Assembly (NCBI GenBank): GCA_043228905.1
Contig: JBHGNT010000015.1
Coordinates: 11,470,001 to 11,534,000, forward strand
Length of the DNA: 64,000 nt
Source of the DNA: Azolla caroliniana
Taxonomy: Eukaryota > Polypodiophyta
Reading direction: 5' to 3'
The position numbers and the translations under genes were made by a program. Below are positions 1 through 11,463 of this stretch, one piece after another; the stretch's first letter is position 1; every line of letters begins with the position of its first letter. The notes beneath the pieces were generated by a model. It saw only the letters and a list, made by a program, of their open reading frames with translations. It did no database searches and was not told the origin of the DNA.

Positions 1-1040
1 ACGGGAGCCTGTGTGAGCATTATCTTAACTGCCTCGTAGGCCTTATCCTCCGTTGCAGTCCATTGGAAAGGAGTCTGATGTACGACAGCGTGTAACAGCG
101 TGGCAAAGTCCGCCAAATATCGTATCATCCGACTATGCCACCATATTTGTCCCAAAAACCGGCTGAGTGATTTGGCGTTTGTCAGAGTGTTGGCTTGCGT
201 AATCGCAGAGATTTTGTTCGGGTCAACCGCTATTCCCTCCTTGCTGACTATATGGCCCAGGAGAGTCCCGTTAGTCACGCCGAAAGCACATTTCGTGGGA
301 TTCAGGCTTAAGCGTGCGGTGCGGCAACGTTCCAGGCACAGTTGTAAGTGCGAAAAATGGTCTATTGTTCTCCCATATACCGCAAAGTCGTCTAAACAAA
401 CTTGCATGAACGCCGGAATGTATTCCCCAAAGATCTCTGTAATTATCCGTTGAAATGTTGTCAGCGCCGTCTTTAGCCCGAACATCATGACCACTGCCAC
501 ATATACTCCCCAGTCCGTGACAAATGCCGTCTTTTCTTGGTCCTCGGGATGCATGTGTACCTGGTTATAGCCACTGAAGCCATCTAAAAAATTGTACATC
601 TCATGGCCTGCGACGACGTCCAATACGCTATCGGTGAAAGGTAAGGGAAATGCGTCTGTAATAGTGACGGCATTTAATTTTCGGTAATCTATGCATACCT
701 GTATTTTGCCGCTTTTCTTTGGAACGACCACTATCGGGCTTAACCATGTCGCTTGTTTAACTAGTCGTATGAACCCCGCCTTCAGGAGCTTGTCAATTTC
801 TTCTTTCACGCGGGTCGCGTAGTTCGGGTTCATGCGGTAGCGGCGCTGCTGAACGGGTTTCGCGTCGGTTGCTAAATTGATCTTATGCTGATAGAACTTG
901 GGATTTAACCCCTTCATGTCCTCGTGAGGCCAAGTGAACACATCCTTATATTCCGTGAGTAGTGTGATCATCGTGTTTCGCTGGTCCGGCCTTAATTCCT
1001 TTGCGATGGAGAGGAAACGAGGCTCCGATTCCGTACCCAT
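1..1040 (-). CDS. Gypsy reverse transcriptase domain (partial)
   Basis: The minus-strand frame contains, in order, RYRMNPNYATRVKEEIDK (about 845-790), ATWLSPIVVVPKKSGKIQV, CIDYRKLNAV (about 690), FLDGFSGYNQVHMHPEDQEK, FGLKTALTTFQR and the catalytic box VCLDDFAVYG (about 400-370). It continues through SLNPTKCAFGV and FLGQIWWHSRM to the RT/RNase H connection (TPFQWTATEDKAYEA) at base 1. The CLDD form of the catalytic YXDD box keeps both aspartates. No stop is evident in the parts I translated. The domain copies element RNA into cDNA in the virus-like particle. The frame runs off the window edge. Confidence 0.85.
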   Translation of the reverse strand, partial: MGTESEPRFLSIAKELRPDQRNTMITLLTEYKDVFTWPHEDMKGLNPKFYQHKINLATDAKPVQQRRYRMNPNYATRVKEEIDKLLKAGFIRLVKQATWLSPIVVVPKKSGKIQVCIDYRKLNAVTITDAFPLPFTDSVLDVVAGHEMYNFLDGFSGYNQVHMHPEDQEKTAFVTDWGVYVAVVMMFGLKTALTTFQRIITEIFGEYIPAFMQVCLDDFAVYGRTIDHFSHLQLCLERCRTARLSLNPTKCAFGVTNGTLLGHIVSKEGIAVDPNKISAITQANTLTNAKSLSRFLGQIWWHSRMIRYLADFATLLHAVVHQTPFQWTATEDKAYEAVKIMLTQAP

Positions 1041-1429
1041 ATTTACTTCTTCAAGGGCGGAAGCGGTGACTCGTCATGAAATCTCCATTTCCCTTTCGAA
1101 TGCCGCCCGTGCCCTGCTGAGTTCCAATATGGACTCTGGGTTTGGTTCGTAAAGCTCGTCGTGGCATATTTTGCCGCGGTTGCGATGACGTCTATTTCAA
1201 ACAGCGGAATAATCTGAGGGTGCTTGTCGAGGTATGCCTCTAATTCTGCATCCTCCACCCCAGCCAGCATATTTATATCTTCTGCGTATAATGGTGTTAT
1301 ACCCTTCAGTTGTGGCATGCTTCCTTCCGTAGGTACGCGAACCTTGGTGCGTCCGTGTCGAAAACTAATACACTTGTGTTGCCAGCTCTACTTGATATTT
1401 GCTGCCCGAAGCCATGGTCTGCCCAGCAG

Positions 1430-1650
1430 CACTGGGTACGCCCCTAGGGCATCCAAGGAGAGGATGACCACCGAGATGTCGAATCGGTGTCCGCCCACGA
1501 TAATGCCTATTTTGCGAATTAACCCTAATGGTCGTACTGAGCGGGTATCTGCCATTCGGGCAAGCCTCCCATTTTGAAATGCCTAACTATTCGCAAGTTT
1601 TCGCGCTAATTACATTGACGCCTGAGCCGCCGTCGATTACGCATCCAAGA
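1430..1650 (-). pseudogene. Gypsy aspartic protease remnant
   Basis: On the minus strand a stretch near 1650-1615 reads VIDGGSGVNVI. This looks like the catalytic-aspartate loop of a retropepsin, with DGGSG where DSGA or DTGA is usual. About 170 bp downstream SLDALGAYPVLLGRPWL is a typical end of a plant gypsy protease (the LGRPWL motif). The two blocks are joined by poorly conserved sequence and a stop follows (IK*), so the region between gag and RT is probably disrupted. Function in an intact element: maturation of the Gag-Pol polyprotein. Confidence 0.6.
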
Positions 1651-2249
1651 ATTTCCTATCCGTGTAATATTAATGTAATAGCCAAGTTGTGTTGATCCAC
1701 TACCAGCGGTCCACTGCTAACGTCTGTAAGGTTTGTAGCGATACTCACCCCAGGTATGCCTGTCACCCATTCTTCCATGGTCTGGCGGAAGCGTGGGACT
1801 AGCTGCAGCAGTTTCTCCAAGGTTAACGTTATAGCACAGCCCGCTAACGCCTGGCAAATGGGGTCTGGAACTGGTCTTTCGTCCTCTGCTCACTCCATTG
1901 TGTTCGCGAACTCCTTCTGCATACGTTCCGTATTTGTCGCATTTGCTTTTTCCACCCACGCTTGGGCTTGTCGGCGTACCTTGTCTTGCGCAGCCCAATC
2001 AGCCGTTTTTGTTTGTTGGCGTGTCGTGACTTGCTGCACTTCCGCCGTAATCATATTGATAGCGAGCCCCTTTCCCTTGCGTGTTGGGCATTGCGTGGCA
2101 TAATGTCCGGGTTGCTGACAAATAAAACAATGGATGCTTGATTCACCCTTCTCGGCTCCTAGTGGTGTGTGCCACTCCCCTGGTGCTACTTGCTCCTCGC
2201 AGTCCGGCCTCGTTTGTCGGAATGTACGCGGTGGCTGCTGTTGGTCCCG

Positions 2250-2672
2250 TCATTGTTCCTGGTGCCGCTCATCCCCCGAGCTTTCGTCGTAACGCCGGTG
2301 ATCTCGATATTGCCATGGCTTACCACGATAACCATTGAAACCGCCCCGTTTGTTTGTCTGCCATTGATTCTCGTAGCGCCGACCCCCTTTCGCGTAACTC
2401 AGATGTCCACGATAATCCTCGTCCTCTGGTTCATCCTCCTCGGAATCATTGTGATTTCGGCAATTCCGATGGTATCGGTCCTCCCGTGGGTTGCGATCCT
2501 TATACCGGGGTCGGTCTTCTTGCCTCCTTTGTTCAGTCTGGTGTGGTAGACGTTGTGTGTCCATGCTACGGACTACGGGAGTGGCTCTGTTTAACATATT
2601 GTATTCACATTGGTCGACTGTGTGAGCCTTCGAGTGGCAGATTGGGCAGTGGATTCGCATATTGCAGTCCAC
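2250..2672 (-). pseudogene. Gag C-terminus with CCHC zinc knuckle
   Basis: A 140-residue open stretch starts with CPICHSKAHTVDQC, a CX2CX4HX4C zinc knuckle like those that bind RNA in retroelement nucleocapsids. It is followed by a very charged Arg/Asp/Glu/Gln tail. It lies directly downstream of the main gag frame (2724-3524) but in another frame, with an overlapping shifted frame between, so one or more indels separate it from the rest of gag. Confidence 0.6.
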
Positions 2673-2723
2673 TGCGGAATGCCCTGAGTTAAAGCAAATC
2701 GTGCACTGGATTGCTTGACGAAA

Positions 2724-3524
2724 CTAGCGTTCCTCATCATGAGGTAACGCTTGTCGTAAGGAGGACATAGAAAACCTTTCCTCCTCGTCATCCAACTCGA
2801 GCTGTAACGCTCGTTCAATTACCATATACGTCATTTCCCCTTTCACGCTATTGTTGTTGAGCGTTGCCCGGATGGGCCGGCATAAAGCTGCCAGAAATGT
2901 TTCCCGAGCCTCGTCTTCCGCGGGGCTCCGTTCCAGTTTCCGTCGTAAATTTTGGAAACGTAAGGTGAAGTTCGCTATTGTCTTAGTCGGCAGTTGCTTA
3001 ATCGTATAAAACTGTCTGAGGATTTTGTGTTGTGGAACCCTCCGATGGAAGAATCGCAAGAAGGCAAACTGCAGTTGATCGAAGGTTGTTATTGCTGGTA
3101 AATCCATCTGTGAATGCCAAAACGTCACTCGCCCATCTAATGTTAACCCAAACTCCGTCATTTTCGACTGGTGTGCTACCGCCTCCAAAAGGCTCTGCGC
3201 CATGTAGTTTGCATTCCAGACATTCAGGAACATGCGAATATGTGTTGCGGCGTCGGTTTCATCGTTAAAGCGGGGGTAGGCAAAGGCCATGGTGGGGGCT
3301 ACGGCGGGTCGAGAAAGACCACCGGGTGGCTGTGGTGAGCGTAGTCCCCGCGTCTCGTCGAGGTATTTGGAGAGCGAAGAATTACCTTTGTACTCATGGC
3401 AGGCAGTATTGTGGTTGCTGAGGCGCGGCTTTTGTAGTGCGCGTTCTTCTGCCTGGCATGTGATGGACCTTGTTATTGGCCGGTCTTGTCGTGTTGGTTC
3501 TCTGGGGCGTCTGCGGCTAAACAT
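2724..3524 (-). CDS. Retrotransposon Gag polyprotein (Ty3/gypsy)
   Basis: A 266-residue frame with an Arg/Pro-rich N-terminus, then the core of a plant gypsy Gag: FAYPRFNDETDAATHIRMFLN, LDGRVTFWHSQMDL, FDQLQFAFLRFFHRR, TKTIANFTLRFQNLRRKLE and ETFLAALCRPIRATL. Gag forms the virus-like particle that packages element RNA. The start ATG at 3524 lies only about 55 bp inside the predicted 5' LTR end (3579), a short leader. The frame ends at 2724; the zinc knuckle follows in another frame, which suggests a frameshift mutation. Confidence 0.75.
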   Translation of the reverse strand: MFSRRRPREPTRQDRPITRSITCQAEERALQKPRLSNHNTACHEYKGNSSLSKYLDETRGLRSPQPPGGLSRPAVAPTMAFAYPRFNDETDAATHIRMFLNVWNANYMAQSLLEAVAHQSKMTEFGLTLDGRVTFWHSQMDLPAITTFDQLQFAFLRFFHRRVPQHKILRQFYTIKQLPTKTIANFTLRFQNLRRKLERSPAEDEARETFLAALCRPIRATLNNNSVKGEMTYMVIERALQLELDDEEERFSMSSLRQALPHDEER

Positions 3525-3578
3525 CCATTCGTCGTTGTTCGTCTATGAGAAGACACAGATCACCAAGCGTGCCAAAAG

Positions 3579-4089
3579 TGTTGCCGATTAGGAACACAGT
3601 CCGTGGTCAGTCCTTCGACCTAGACCTCCAAGTGGGTGTGGAACAACGAATAGGCGTCTAAGCGTAATGCGTAGGGGAATGTTCCTTGTAACCTATCAGC
3701 GTATAAGGGAGACGGCTACAACCGAATCCTTAGCAAAGGTTACCCTTACGTTCTTACACGCTTAGGTCTTCAAGACACACACGGTGGGTTAGCCGTAGCT
3801 ATACACAGAGAATCAGAGAAGATAGAATTCTATTATGAGATGTTTCTTACATTCCCAAAATTACAAGCCCCCTTTATTAGAGGTTTTCTGCCCTTTATAT
3901 ATGCAGGGTCTATTTAGCCGTTCACGCTTCCTGCGTGAACTGTTACATGCGTTATGATCTTATATTATTTCTTATTCCTACGCTCTTGTCCATCAGTTAC
4001 TATTTCGGCGGACAACATCCGGTTCCGTTTGCCGCAACCCTTCTGATTCTACGCATCTCGACCTCCTCGGTCAACTTGTCTGCTCAACA
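3579..4089 (-). repeat. 5' LTR of the left-edge gypsy element (511 bp)
   Basis: On the minus strand the segment starts TGTTGAGCAG and ends CGGCAACA, giving a perfect 5-bp terminal inversion (TGTTG/CAACA). It holds a TATA-like stretch (TATATAAAGGGC on minus, near 3895-3905) with an AATAAAG signal about 25 bp further on, so a plausible U3-R-U5 layout. The 3' partner is outside the window, so the ends rest on termini and position only. The likely primer site TTTTGGCACGCTTGG follows directly; I did not assign its tRNA. Confidence 0.6.
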
Positions 4090-4379
4090 GGCCCAATTCA
4101 GCTCCTTCGTTGTTGTGACTTCGGCGCTTGTCAACCCGCCGGTTCCTTTGTGTTGGCGTCGACTTCCGCTGCCTTCTCGTCCACTTGGCCTTCAGTTGAT
4201 CCGGTTCTTCCGAATCCGTTGTTGAACCAAATCAGTTGTCTCGGATTCGTTCCAGCTCTTGTCCGAATTGGTCGCTCCTGATTCGTCTTCCGGTTCCAAG
4301 CCCTTCACCACATCGAACTATGTCCAGGTCTTGGCCTTCTTCCTGTCTCCCCCTTTGTCAGTTCTTCCCTCACCGGCGT
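4090..4379. other. Unassigned spacer between two LTRs
   Basis: About 290 bp between the gypsy LTR and the LTR at 4380. On minus there is one open stretch of about 58 codons with no recognisable domain. It may be the start of the internal region of the element owning the 4380-5206 LTR, cut by the gypsy insertion: GGTGA follows that LTR at the same offset as in the copy at 61901. This is a weak argument. Confidence 0.3.
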
Positions 4380-5206
4380 TGTCGTGCCTTTCGGCTCCGG
4401 ATCATTGCGTGAGTCGGGTGGGAACCACTGGGGTTTTGGACTAGGAGGAGGAAGAATTTGAGGCTAATCTAGTTATGAATATGAATAGATTATAAGAAAG
4501 AGATACAGAAACTTGTGAATCCCACAAGTATAATTGTTTTAGTTTATCTTAATCGTAGTAATAAATTGAAATAGTTTAGAATAGATTAGAGTAGATTGAG
4601 AAAAGAGATCAAACCTTGTGAATCCCACAAGTATTACATTAATCAATATTTATGTAAGAATATGAATTTAGATTGAAAGAGATAGATTATATAAAACTTC
4701 GTGAATCCCACGATTCTATTTTATTATTGGTGTTTTAGGAAATATATCCAATTTCCCAAATATTTCACACAACTATTACATTGTGCTCCCCATCCTTATA
4801 TGGTGATGAGAGAGTCTTCACAATCCATGCTTTTTTTTCTAACTATAGACTCCATGCTTTTCCTATAGATAGATTATATGCTTTATCTAAAGTGATCATG
4901 CTTTTTCTATCTTGTGCGTTTTTTATCGACTATAGCGTTCATGCACGCTAGATATGCATGCGTAGCTTTTTCTTTTAACTAAAGTTTATCCTACGTGAAC
5001 TTAACTTTCTATGTGGGACATCTACTTTTAACACTAATGAATTGTTAGTGTAATGGTAAGGTTTCACATTATTAACATGGAGGTGCAAGGTTTGAATCTT
5101 GCCCTATGCATGTATGATTTATTTTGAAATTTTCTTCTATTTCTTCATATTTACTAAAACATTACTTTATAAGTTTTTCATGTAGTGTACGAAATACACT
5201 ACGACA
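4380..5206 (-). repeat. LTR of the gag-only element family, minus orientation (827 bp)
   Basis: The segment is a reverse-complement relative of the LTR at 61185-61900. Both start TGTCGTAGTGTATTTCGTAC and end GGAGCCGAAAGGCACGACA, with perfect terminal inversion TGTCGT/ACGACA; over the last 65 bp only a few bases differ. It is about 110 bp longer than the 61-kb copy and more diverged. It carries a tRNA-like block at 5039-5112. Flanks GGCGT and GCGCA are not a clean target duplication. It abuts the 3' end of a copia polyprotein (purine tract TTGAGGGGGAG 33 bp upstream on minus), so it could instead be that element's 3' LTR; sequence alone does not decide. Confidence 0.75.
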
Positions 5207-7880
5207 GCGCAATCGGTAGTTTCTTTGCCTTTGCCCGTTCTCCCCCTCAAGTGTGGCACGTCGAGATGCTGAACACCAAGCATTTTAGTGAAGTGCTGCA
5301 ACTTGTCCGATCCGAGCGGTTTGGTGAAGATGTCGGCAAATCGCCAATCCGTATGAACATACCGAAGTTCAACTTCACCGCTCAGAACACGCTCACGCAC
5401 GAAGTGGTAGGGCACTTCTATGTGCTTTGTACGAGCATGGAATACAGGGTTCTTGGCGAGCTGCATGTTGCTTATGTTGTCGCAGTAGATCAGAATTGGG
5501 GTCGGCACCTCGATCCGCAGGTCTTGCAACAATCGTCAAGCAACGGTAGTGCCCCGGTATTCAACCTCAATGCTTGAAAGGTCCACTGTTGGCTGCTTTT
5601 TGATGCTCCACGCAACAACCGCGCTACCAAGAGAAAACATAAAGCCGGAGGTGGATTGGCGATCTGATGCATCGTCGGCCCAGACGGCATCAGTGTAGCC
5701 GACTAGCTCTTCGGTTATACCATGCCGGTATAACAATCCTCGGTCCTTCATGTCGCTCACTTATCGCAAAATTCGATGTGCGCACAGAAGGTGCTCCATG
5801 GTCGGCTTCTGCATATATTGGTTGATCACGCCAACTGGATAATTGATGTCGGGTCGGGTGATTGTCAAATATATAAGGCTTCCGACGATTTGTCGGAACC
5901 GCTTCTCATCGCAGGCCGGTCCTGAGTCAGGACGGAGATTCTAGTTCCGGTCTAGGGGTGTGGAGATCGGTCGGCATTCCATCATGCCTAACTTGTACAA
6001 CATCTTCAACACATAGTGTCTTTGTGAGAGCAATATGCCATCGAGGGATTCCAAGGAAATAGTGAAGATCCCCCAAGTCCTTCATCTCAAATGCGTCCAA
6101 CAGTTGGGACTTGACTCCACTGATTTCATCAAGTCCGGGTCCGGTGATGAGTAGATCATCAACATACAGCATAATGCAAACCGGACCGTCCAGACCTTGT
6201 CAGATGAACAATGAAGAGTCGGACTTGGAGGCCGCAAACCCCATCTTATGCAATCGGTGCGTGATCTTCGCATTCCAAGCTCGAGGGGCTTGCTTCATGC
6301 CATAAAGTGACTTCTTCAGCCGGCATACAGCCGACTTGTTCATCCCAACTGGAAATCGGGGGATTGGGTCATAAAGACCTCTTCTTCAAGATCGCCTTGA
6401 AGAAATGCATTCTTCACGTCCATCTGGTGAAGATGCCACCCCCTTGCCGCAACAACCGCCAACACCACACGAACTGTCGTCATCTTTGCTACCGGAGCAA
6501 AGGTCTCGTCGTAGTCGATTCTGTGGGTCTACGCGTATCCCTTCGCCACTAACCGGGCCTTATATTGATTAACCGAACCGTCGGCATTGTACTTTACCTT
6601 GTACACCCACTTACATCCGATCGGTTTATAGTGTCGGGGAGGGTCAACTAGGTCCCATGTGTCGTTGGCATCAAGTGCCCGCATTTCTTCCTCCATAGCG
6701 GCACGCCAATTTGCGTCCTTTGCCACTTCTGCGTAGCTCTCTAGTTCACGCACTTCCGCCACTTTGGTCATGTACGCATAGTGATGCGCCATGTACTCAT
6801 TGTACCAGTACTGCTTCACGGGGTTCTTCTGGCGGGAAGACCGGCGTAATCTACCGTTACCCGGTTTGAGGCCCTTCTTGGCCGGTTTGGACTTCGTTCC
6901 CGAAGATCCACCTTCTTCCTTACCAGAGTCGGATTTGCTCCGATCCGACTCAACGTTTCCGGTTTCATATTCCGGCATCTTCTTCTTCCCCTTCTCTTTG
7001 TGCGTGAACCGTCTCCTCGGTTCCTTGCACGGGGAGAGCACGGCAGAGTCTCCACTACTCGCCGGTTCATCATCCGACTGGTCATCCCAACTCAACCGCT
7101 CATTCGGTCCACTTAACCGAAACGATTCCAGACTCATATCTAGAGTCTCAAACCCTTCGTCTTCTAACTGGACCGGTCCAGGCTCATTAGCCTCATCCTC
7201 CAGTATCGGGTCGGGGTCGGAAGTCGGAGCCGGTAAGGCATACCATGATGCCGTCTCATCAAAATCAACATCCCGGCTAACTCGGACCTACTTCGTCCAA
7301 GGGTTATAACACTTATACCCCTTTTGCTCATGCGAGTAACCGACCAAGATGCATTTCTCCAACATTGCATCCAACTTCCTCCACTTCTCACCCAGCACAT
7401 GCACATATGCGATGCTACCAAATATCCGAAGGTGTCGCAAATTCGGCTTGCGCCCGAAATTAGCTCATGCCCGGACACCTGATCACCGATCTGGTTTTGG
7501 ATATAGACGGTTGTCCGGACCGCCTCAGCCCAGTAGAATTTGGGCATGCTCTTCTCCTCTAGCATCGCCCTTGCCACGTCGATAAGCGATCAGTTCCTCC
7601 TCTCGGCCACACCGTTTTGCTCCGGTGTGTATCTACAGCTGAACTCTCTCTGAATTCCTTTTTGCTATAGATAACTGTTGAATTGACCAGAAAAATATTC
7701 TTTTCCGCCATCCGACCGCAGGCACTTGATCTTCCTCTCCGTTTCCCGTTCAACCAGGCTTTGCAGGTTCCGGAAACACTCGAAGACTTCGCTCTTCTGC
7801 TCAATGAGGTAGATCCATGTGTGCCGGCTGTAGTTGTCAATGAAGGAGACAAAGTATCGACTCCCGCCAAGACTAACATT

Positions 7881-7921
<41 letters not shown>

Positions 7922-8430
7922 GTACGAGGGAGAGACAGAGAAGGAGTAGAACATTAAAAATCTATTACAAAACAATAATAGTTCTCTGTATACATACAGC
8001 GTGCTCAACAGCACTATTTATATGTCAAGTCCTAAGAGGACTGACAGAAGTACTGTGTACTTCAATGCTCACACGAGCATCTGACACTAAGTATGAGTCA
8101 TTAACTACCTAGTAGTCTAGGCTGCTATTAGGCTTCTGGTTACCGCTGGATCCAGCTAACCAGCTCCCTAGCTCACCGGCTTGCTTGCTCACCGGCTCAC
8201 CGGCTCACCGATCCGGCTCATCCTTCCGGATACTGATCCGGCTCAGGCTTATTCAGCCGATCCGGATCCGGTTGAGCTTGCCGCTCAACAGTAATCTAGG
8301 CTTACGGGGGAGATAACCCCAAACACTTGTACATGCAAGAAAGAGTAGTCCTTTTACGAGGGAGTTTGTTGGCATAAAAGGCCGACTCCTTCCAAGTTGT
8401 ATCTGTCCGAGTGTGAACTCTTCAATAAGT
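5207..8430 (-). pseudogene. Ty1/copia polyprotein remnant (integrase, RT, RNase H)
   Basis: Minus-strand copia order with many frameshifts. Integrase zinc-region remnant lies at about 8420-8291 (LGRSRPFMPTNSLVKG, VWGYLP). Integrase core is at 7881-7300 (NVSLGGSRYFVSFIDNYSRHTW, LRSDGGKEY, EQNGVAERRN, keeping D, D, E). RT starts near 6690 (ANWRAAMEEEMRALDANDTW, then CKWVYKVKYNADGS) with the catalytic box YVDDLL at about 6170. RNase H is at 5760-5290 (YTDAVWADD, STSGFMFSLG, KHIEVPYHFVRE). A purine tract follows near 5250. Gag and protease are missing or unrecognisable upstream of 8430, and an LTR-like block splits the integrase at 7882-8290. Not functional. Confidence 0.85.
7882..8290 (-). repeat. 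LTR-like insertion inside copia integrase
   Basis: Copia integrase sequence is recognisable on both sides, so this 409-bp block is an insertion. On minus it begins TGTTGAGCGG, has a TATA-like CATATAAATAG at about 8015, and ends in a (CT)n tract finishing in CA, the usual look of a plant copia LTR. It holds repeated CACCGGCT units near 8170-8215. The flanks (CATTC / GTAAT) do not match, so no target duplication supports a simple solo LTR. Confidence 0.5.
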
Positions 8431-8655
8431 TAAGGCTTAGTATATAAGTGAATTCCTAACATTGTATAGAAAAAAAAGAGTGACAAAGAGACGAAGTGTG
8501 TGTGCATTGTATCACAGTGAGAGACTGAGAACGAAGCAAAAAAGCTTTCCATTAGAGCTTGCACTGTATAAGTCCACGCACATTCTGTTTTTCTATCTAC
8601 GTTTTTTGCTATGCAGAACCGACAACAGATCCACACACATTTCTGCAAACCACAC
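8431..8655. other. Unassigned stretch between copia and gypsy remnants
   Basis: Low-information AT-rich sequence of about 225 bp. No domain recognised on either strand. The junction between the two decayed elements lies in it. Confidence 0.3.
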
Positions 8656-11463
8656 TCGTTACCAATAGTTGTTTCCTTGGGCGGCAAATGATCTTGAAAT
8701 CAAAACGAGTTAAATATTGCGCCCACCGAGCTTGTCGCCTATTTAGCACTCGAGCCGTCTAAAAATATGTAAGATTTTTGTGGTCACTATAAATGATGAT
8801 TTGATGAGGCGAACCTTCCAAGAAATGTCACCATTGCGCAAAAGAGTTGACCACAACTAGTAACTCTTTGTCATGCACCTCGTAGTTGATCTCCACGACA
8901 TTAAATTTTCTTGAGTGAAATGCGACTAGATGCAACTGCCCATCTTCACCTAGTTGTGATAGGATGCTCCCCAATGCAAAGTCGGATGCATCTGCCTCAA
9001 TGGTAAATGGCTTTTCTAGATCAACATGAGCTAAGACCTGAGCTGATGTGAATGCCTCTTTCAACTGAGTATAGGCTTTGTCCGCTTCAAGAGTCCAAAA
9101 AAATTCTTGATTTTTCTTGGTGAGTTGAGTGACTGGCAATACAATCTTCAAATAATTCCATATGAATTTGCAGTAGAAGTTGGCAAATCCAAGGAAACAC
9201 TGGACATCACGAACGGAACTTGGAGTATGTCATTCCAATATTGTTTGAATTTTCGCTAGATCCATGAAGATACCTTTGGATGAAATGGTATAACCCAAGA
9301 ACTCAACATCTTTGCAATAAAAACTACACTTCTCCAGTTTGGCACAAAGACCATACTCTCTTAAGCATTGGAATACCTTCCGCACATGTATATCATGCTC
9401 CGCCTGCGTTCTAAAGTAAATCAATAGATCATCTAAATAGATGATGAGAAAGATATCTAGAAAATCGCGGAAAATGTCATTTGTCATATGTTGAAACACG
9501 GCGGGAGCATTTGTGAGCCCAAAAGGCATTATTATATACTCGAAATGGCCATACCGAGTGCAAAATGCAGTCTTCCACTCATCTCCCAGTCGAATACGGA
9601 CAAGATTATATGCACCCCTTAGATAAATTTTGGTAAAATGCTTTACCCCATCAATGCGCTCTAAAATACTGGAAATTAAAGGTAGAGCATACTTATTTCT
9701 TATTGTGACTTTATTTAATCCCTGATAATCCACGACCAAACGAAGTGAGTCGTCCTTTTTCTTCACGAAAAAGATAGGAGCACTAGCTGGAGACTTTGAA
9801 TGTCGAATAAACCCACTTGCAAGATTCTCATCGATGTATGCTCAAAGAACCTCGAGCTCCGTTGGTGACAGATTGTAGGTCGGACCCCATTGTGGCTCTT
9901 TTCCTGGTTGTAGATCAATGGGACAATCGTATGGATGATGCTTTGGAAGTACACTAGCTTTGACTTTGTCGAAGACATCAGCATATTCTTGGTACTTTTT
10001 AGGAATGTAGACCTCTGACTTCCCTTGAGTGTCATTAGAAGGTGCAACTGATATGGCAAATAAGAATAAATCCTCTTTTGCTCTTTCTTGGCATAATTGT
10101 TGTAGGGTGATGGTTGAAATCTGATGAAGAGGAACAACGTGTTTGGTAAAGGGTGAATTGGTAACACTATGTTTTTCAAGAGGAGGATCCTAACTTGTAC
10201 TTGGGCAGAGAAAACTCTACTAGCATGCTTGGAAGAGATGGAACCCATACTAGGCTATACAGATCTAGGACTGTCCAACCAAACGACTCCGATTTTGGCC
10301 GGACTTATTCATTTGACTCATCTTCTAATTGGCTTAGGACCTCAAACTTATTGGATAGAGTTGGATTACTAGAATCACTAGTTGGCACAGTTTCAATGAT
10401 GCTAGACTAATTTCTATTATCATAGTTAATATGATGTACCTGACATCTCGATCTGTGCGGGCAGTGAATGGCAATATGTCCTGGACCTCCACAATATAAG
10501 AATACTCGATTTGCTCGACGACGTTGTTTCTCTTCATCCTATAACGGTCCTCGTCGTCGAGTCATATCAATCTCCATCGTTGCCGGGCTATCCATTGGTG
10601 TTGGGCTACGTGCTTGCTGTGGAGTTGGGATGGGGTTATATTGTTGCCTTGGAGATTGTGTCGTCACTGATGCATAAGTTGGCATAAATCTTGATCTTGT
10701 TTGTTGTTGTTGTCGCTCGGACTGACACTCAAAAAGCCGATTATCACACTGTATTGCTCGGCCAATAGCTTCTATAAGGGATTTTAGATCCTCCGGGAAG
10801 GTAAGAAGTAAATCTTTTACTTCTCCACGGAGGCCCGAACGAAACTGCTCCATTAGGGCTTGTTCGTCCCAAGGAATATCACTTGCAATGAGATGAAAAT
10901 TGGTTGCATACATTGATGTTGGTTGATCCCCTTGCCGCAGTGTGCGAATCCTATTGATTGTCGTTCTTACAAGTTATCAGTGTCTCCGAAGCAAGCCTTA
11001 AACTCTTTGATAAATTCTTCAAAGTTGTTAAGTAAGGGAGAATTTGCTTCTAGCAATGGACCAAACCATGACAATGTCGTGCCAGTCAATAAAGTGCCCA
11101 CTAACCCGACTCGAGATGAATCCGTCGGATAATGCATGGGATGCATCTAGATCACCAACCGCACTTGATTTATAAAACCCCCAAAATGTGCTCTCGAACC
11201 ATCAAATTTAGCTGGGAGGCTGATTTTGGGCTCCTTAAGAACTCCTTGACCATCGACTTTTACTTGTTGTAAAGCTACAATTGCCGACTCTAATTGTTGA
11301 ACCCTTCGTGTAAACTCATCATGTATTTGTTGCTTCTCTACAGAAACCTTATGTAGATCTTCAAGCTATCGTTGATTCTCTAGCTCTAGTGATGCAAACT
11401 TGCTTTTGAGATTCTCCATTTCTGCAACAAAGGCGAGGTATTCTTGTGGGTTGCTAGCAGCCA
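8656..11463 (-). pseudogene. Ty3/gypsy polyprotein remnant (Gag, RT, RNase H)
   Basis: Minus strand. Gag starts at ATG 11463 (MAASNPQEYLAFVAEMENL) and includes PAKFDGSRAHFGGFINQV and LLTGTTLSWFGPL, then a Gln-rich tail to 10539. RT at 9766-9230 shows [37 protein letters not shown], the catalytic box IYLDDLLIY and [17 protein letters not shown]. RNase H at 9151-8828 shows FTIEADASDFALGSILSQLG and FHSRKFNVVEINYEVHDKEL. The frame continues to [20 protein letters not shown] near 8700 and is lost by 8656; integrase is absent. Several stops and frameshifts. The Gag and RT look like the chromovirus-type plant gypsy group, by motif only. Confidence 0.85.

Larger units (their letters stand above)
1..4089 (-). 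mobile_element. Ty3/gypsy LTR retrotransposon, 5' part (runs off left edge)
   Basis: Read on the minus strand the order is LTR (4089-3579), gag (from 3524), zinc knuckle, aspartic protease, reverse transcriptase, and the reading frame leaves the window at base 1. This order (protease then RT, no integrase in between) is that of Ty3/gypsy elements. RNase H, integrase and the 3' LTR must lie outside the window. Gag to protease is broken into several frames, so this copy is probably not intact, but the RT frame looks open. What is seen: motifs in each domain. What is inferred: that they belong to one insertion, from order, strand and spacing. Confidence 0.85.

Noticed and set aside
4375-5211. 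A target duplication proving 4380-5206 to be a solo LTR
   Set aside because: GGCGT and GCGCA do not match, so the status was left open.
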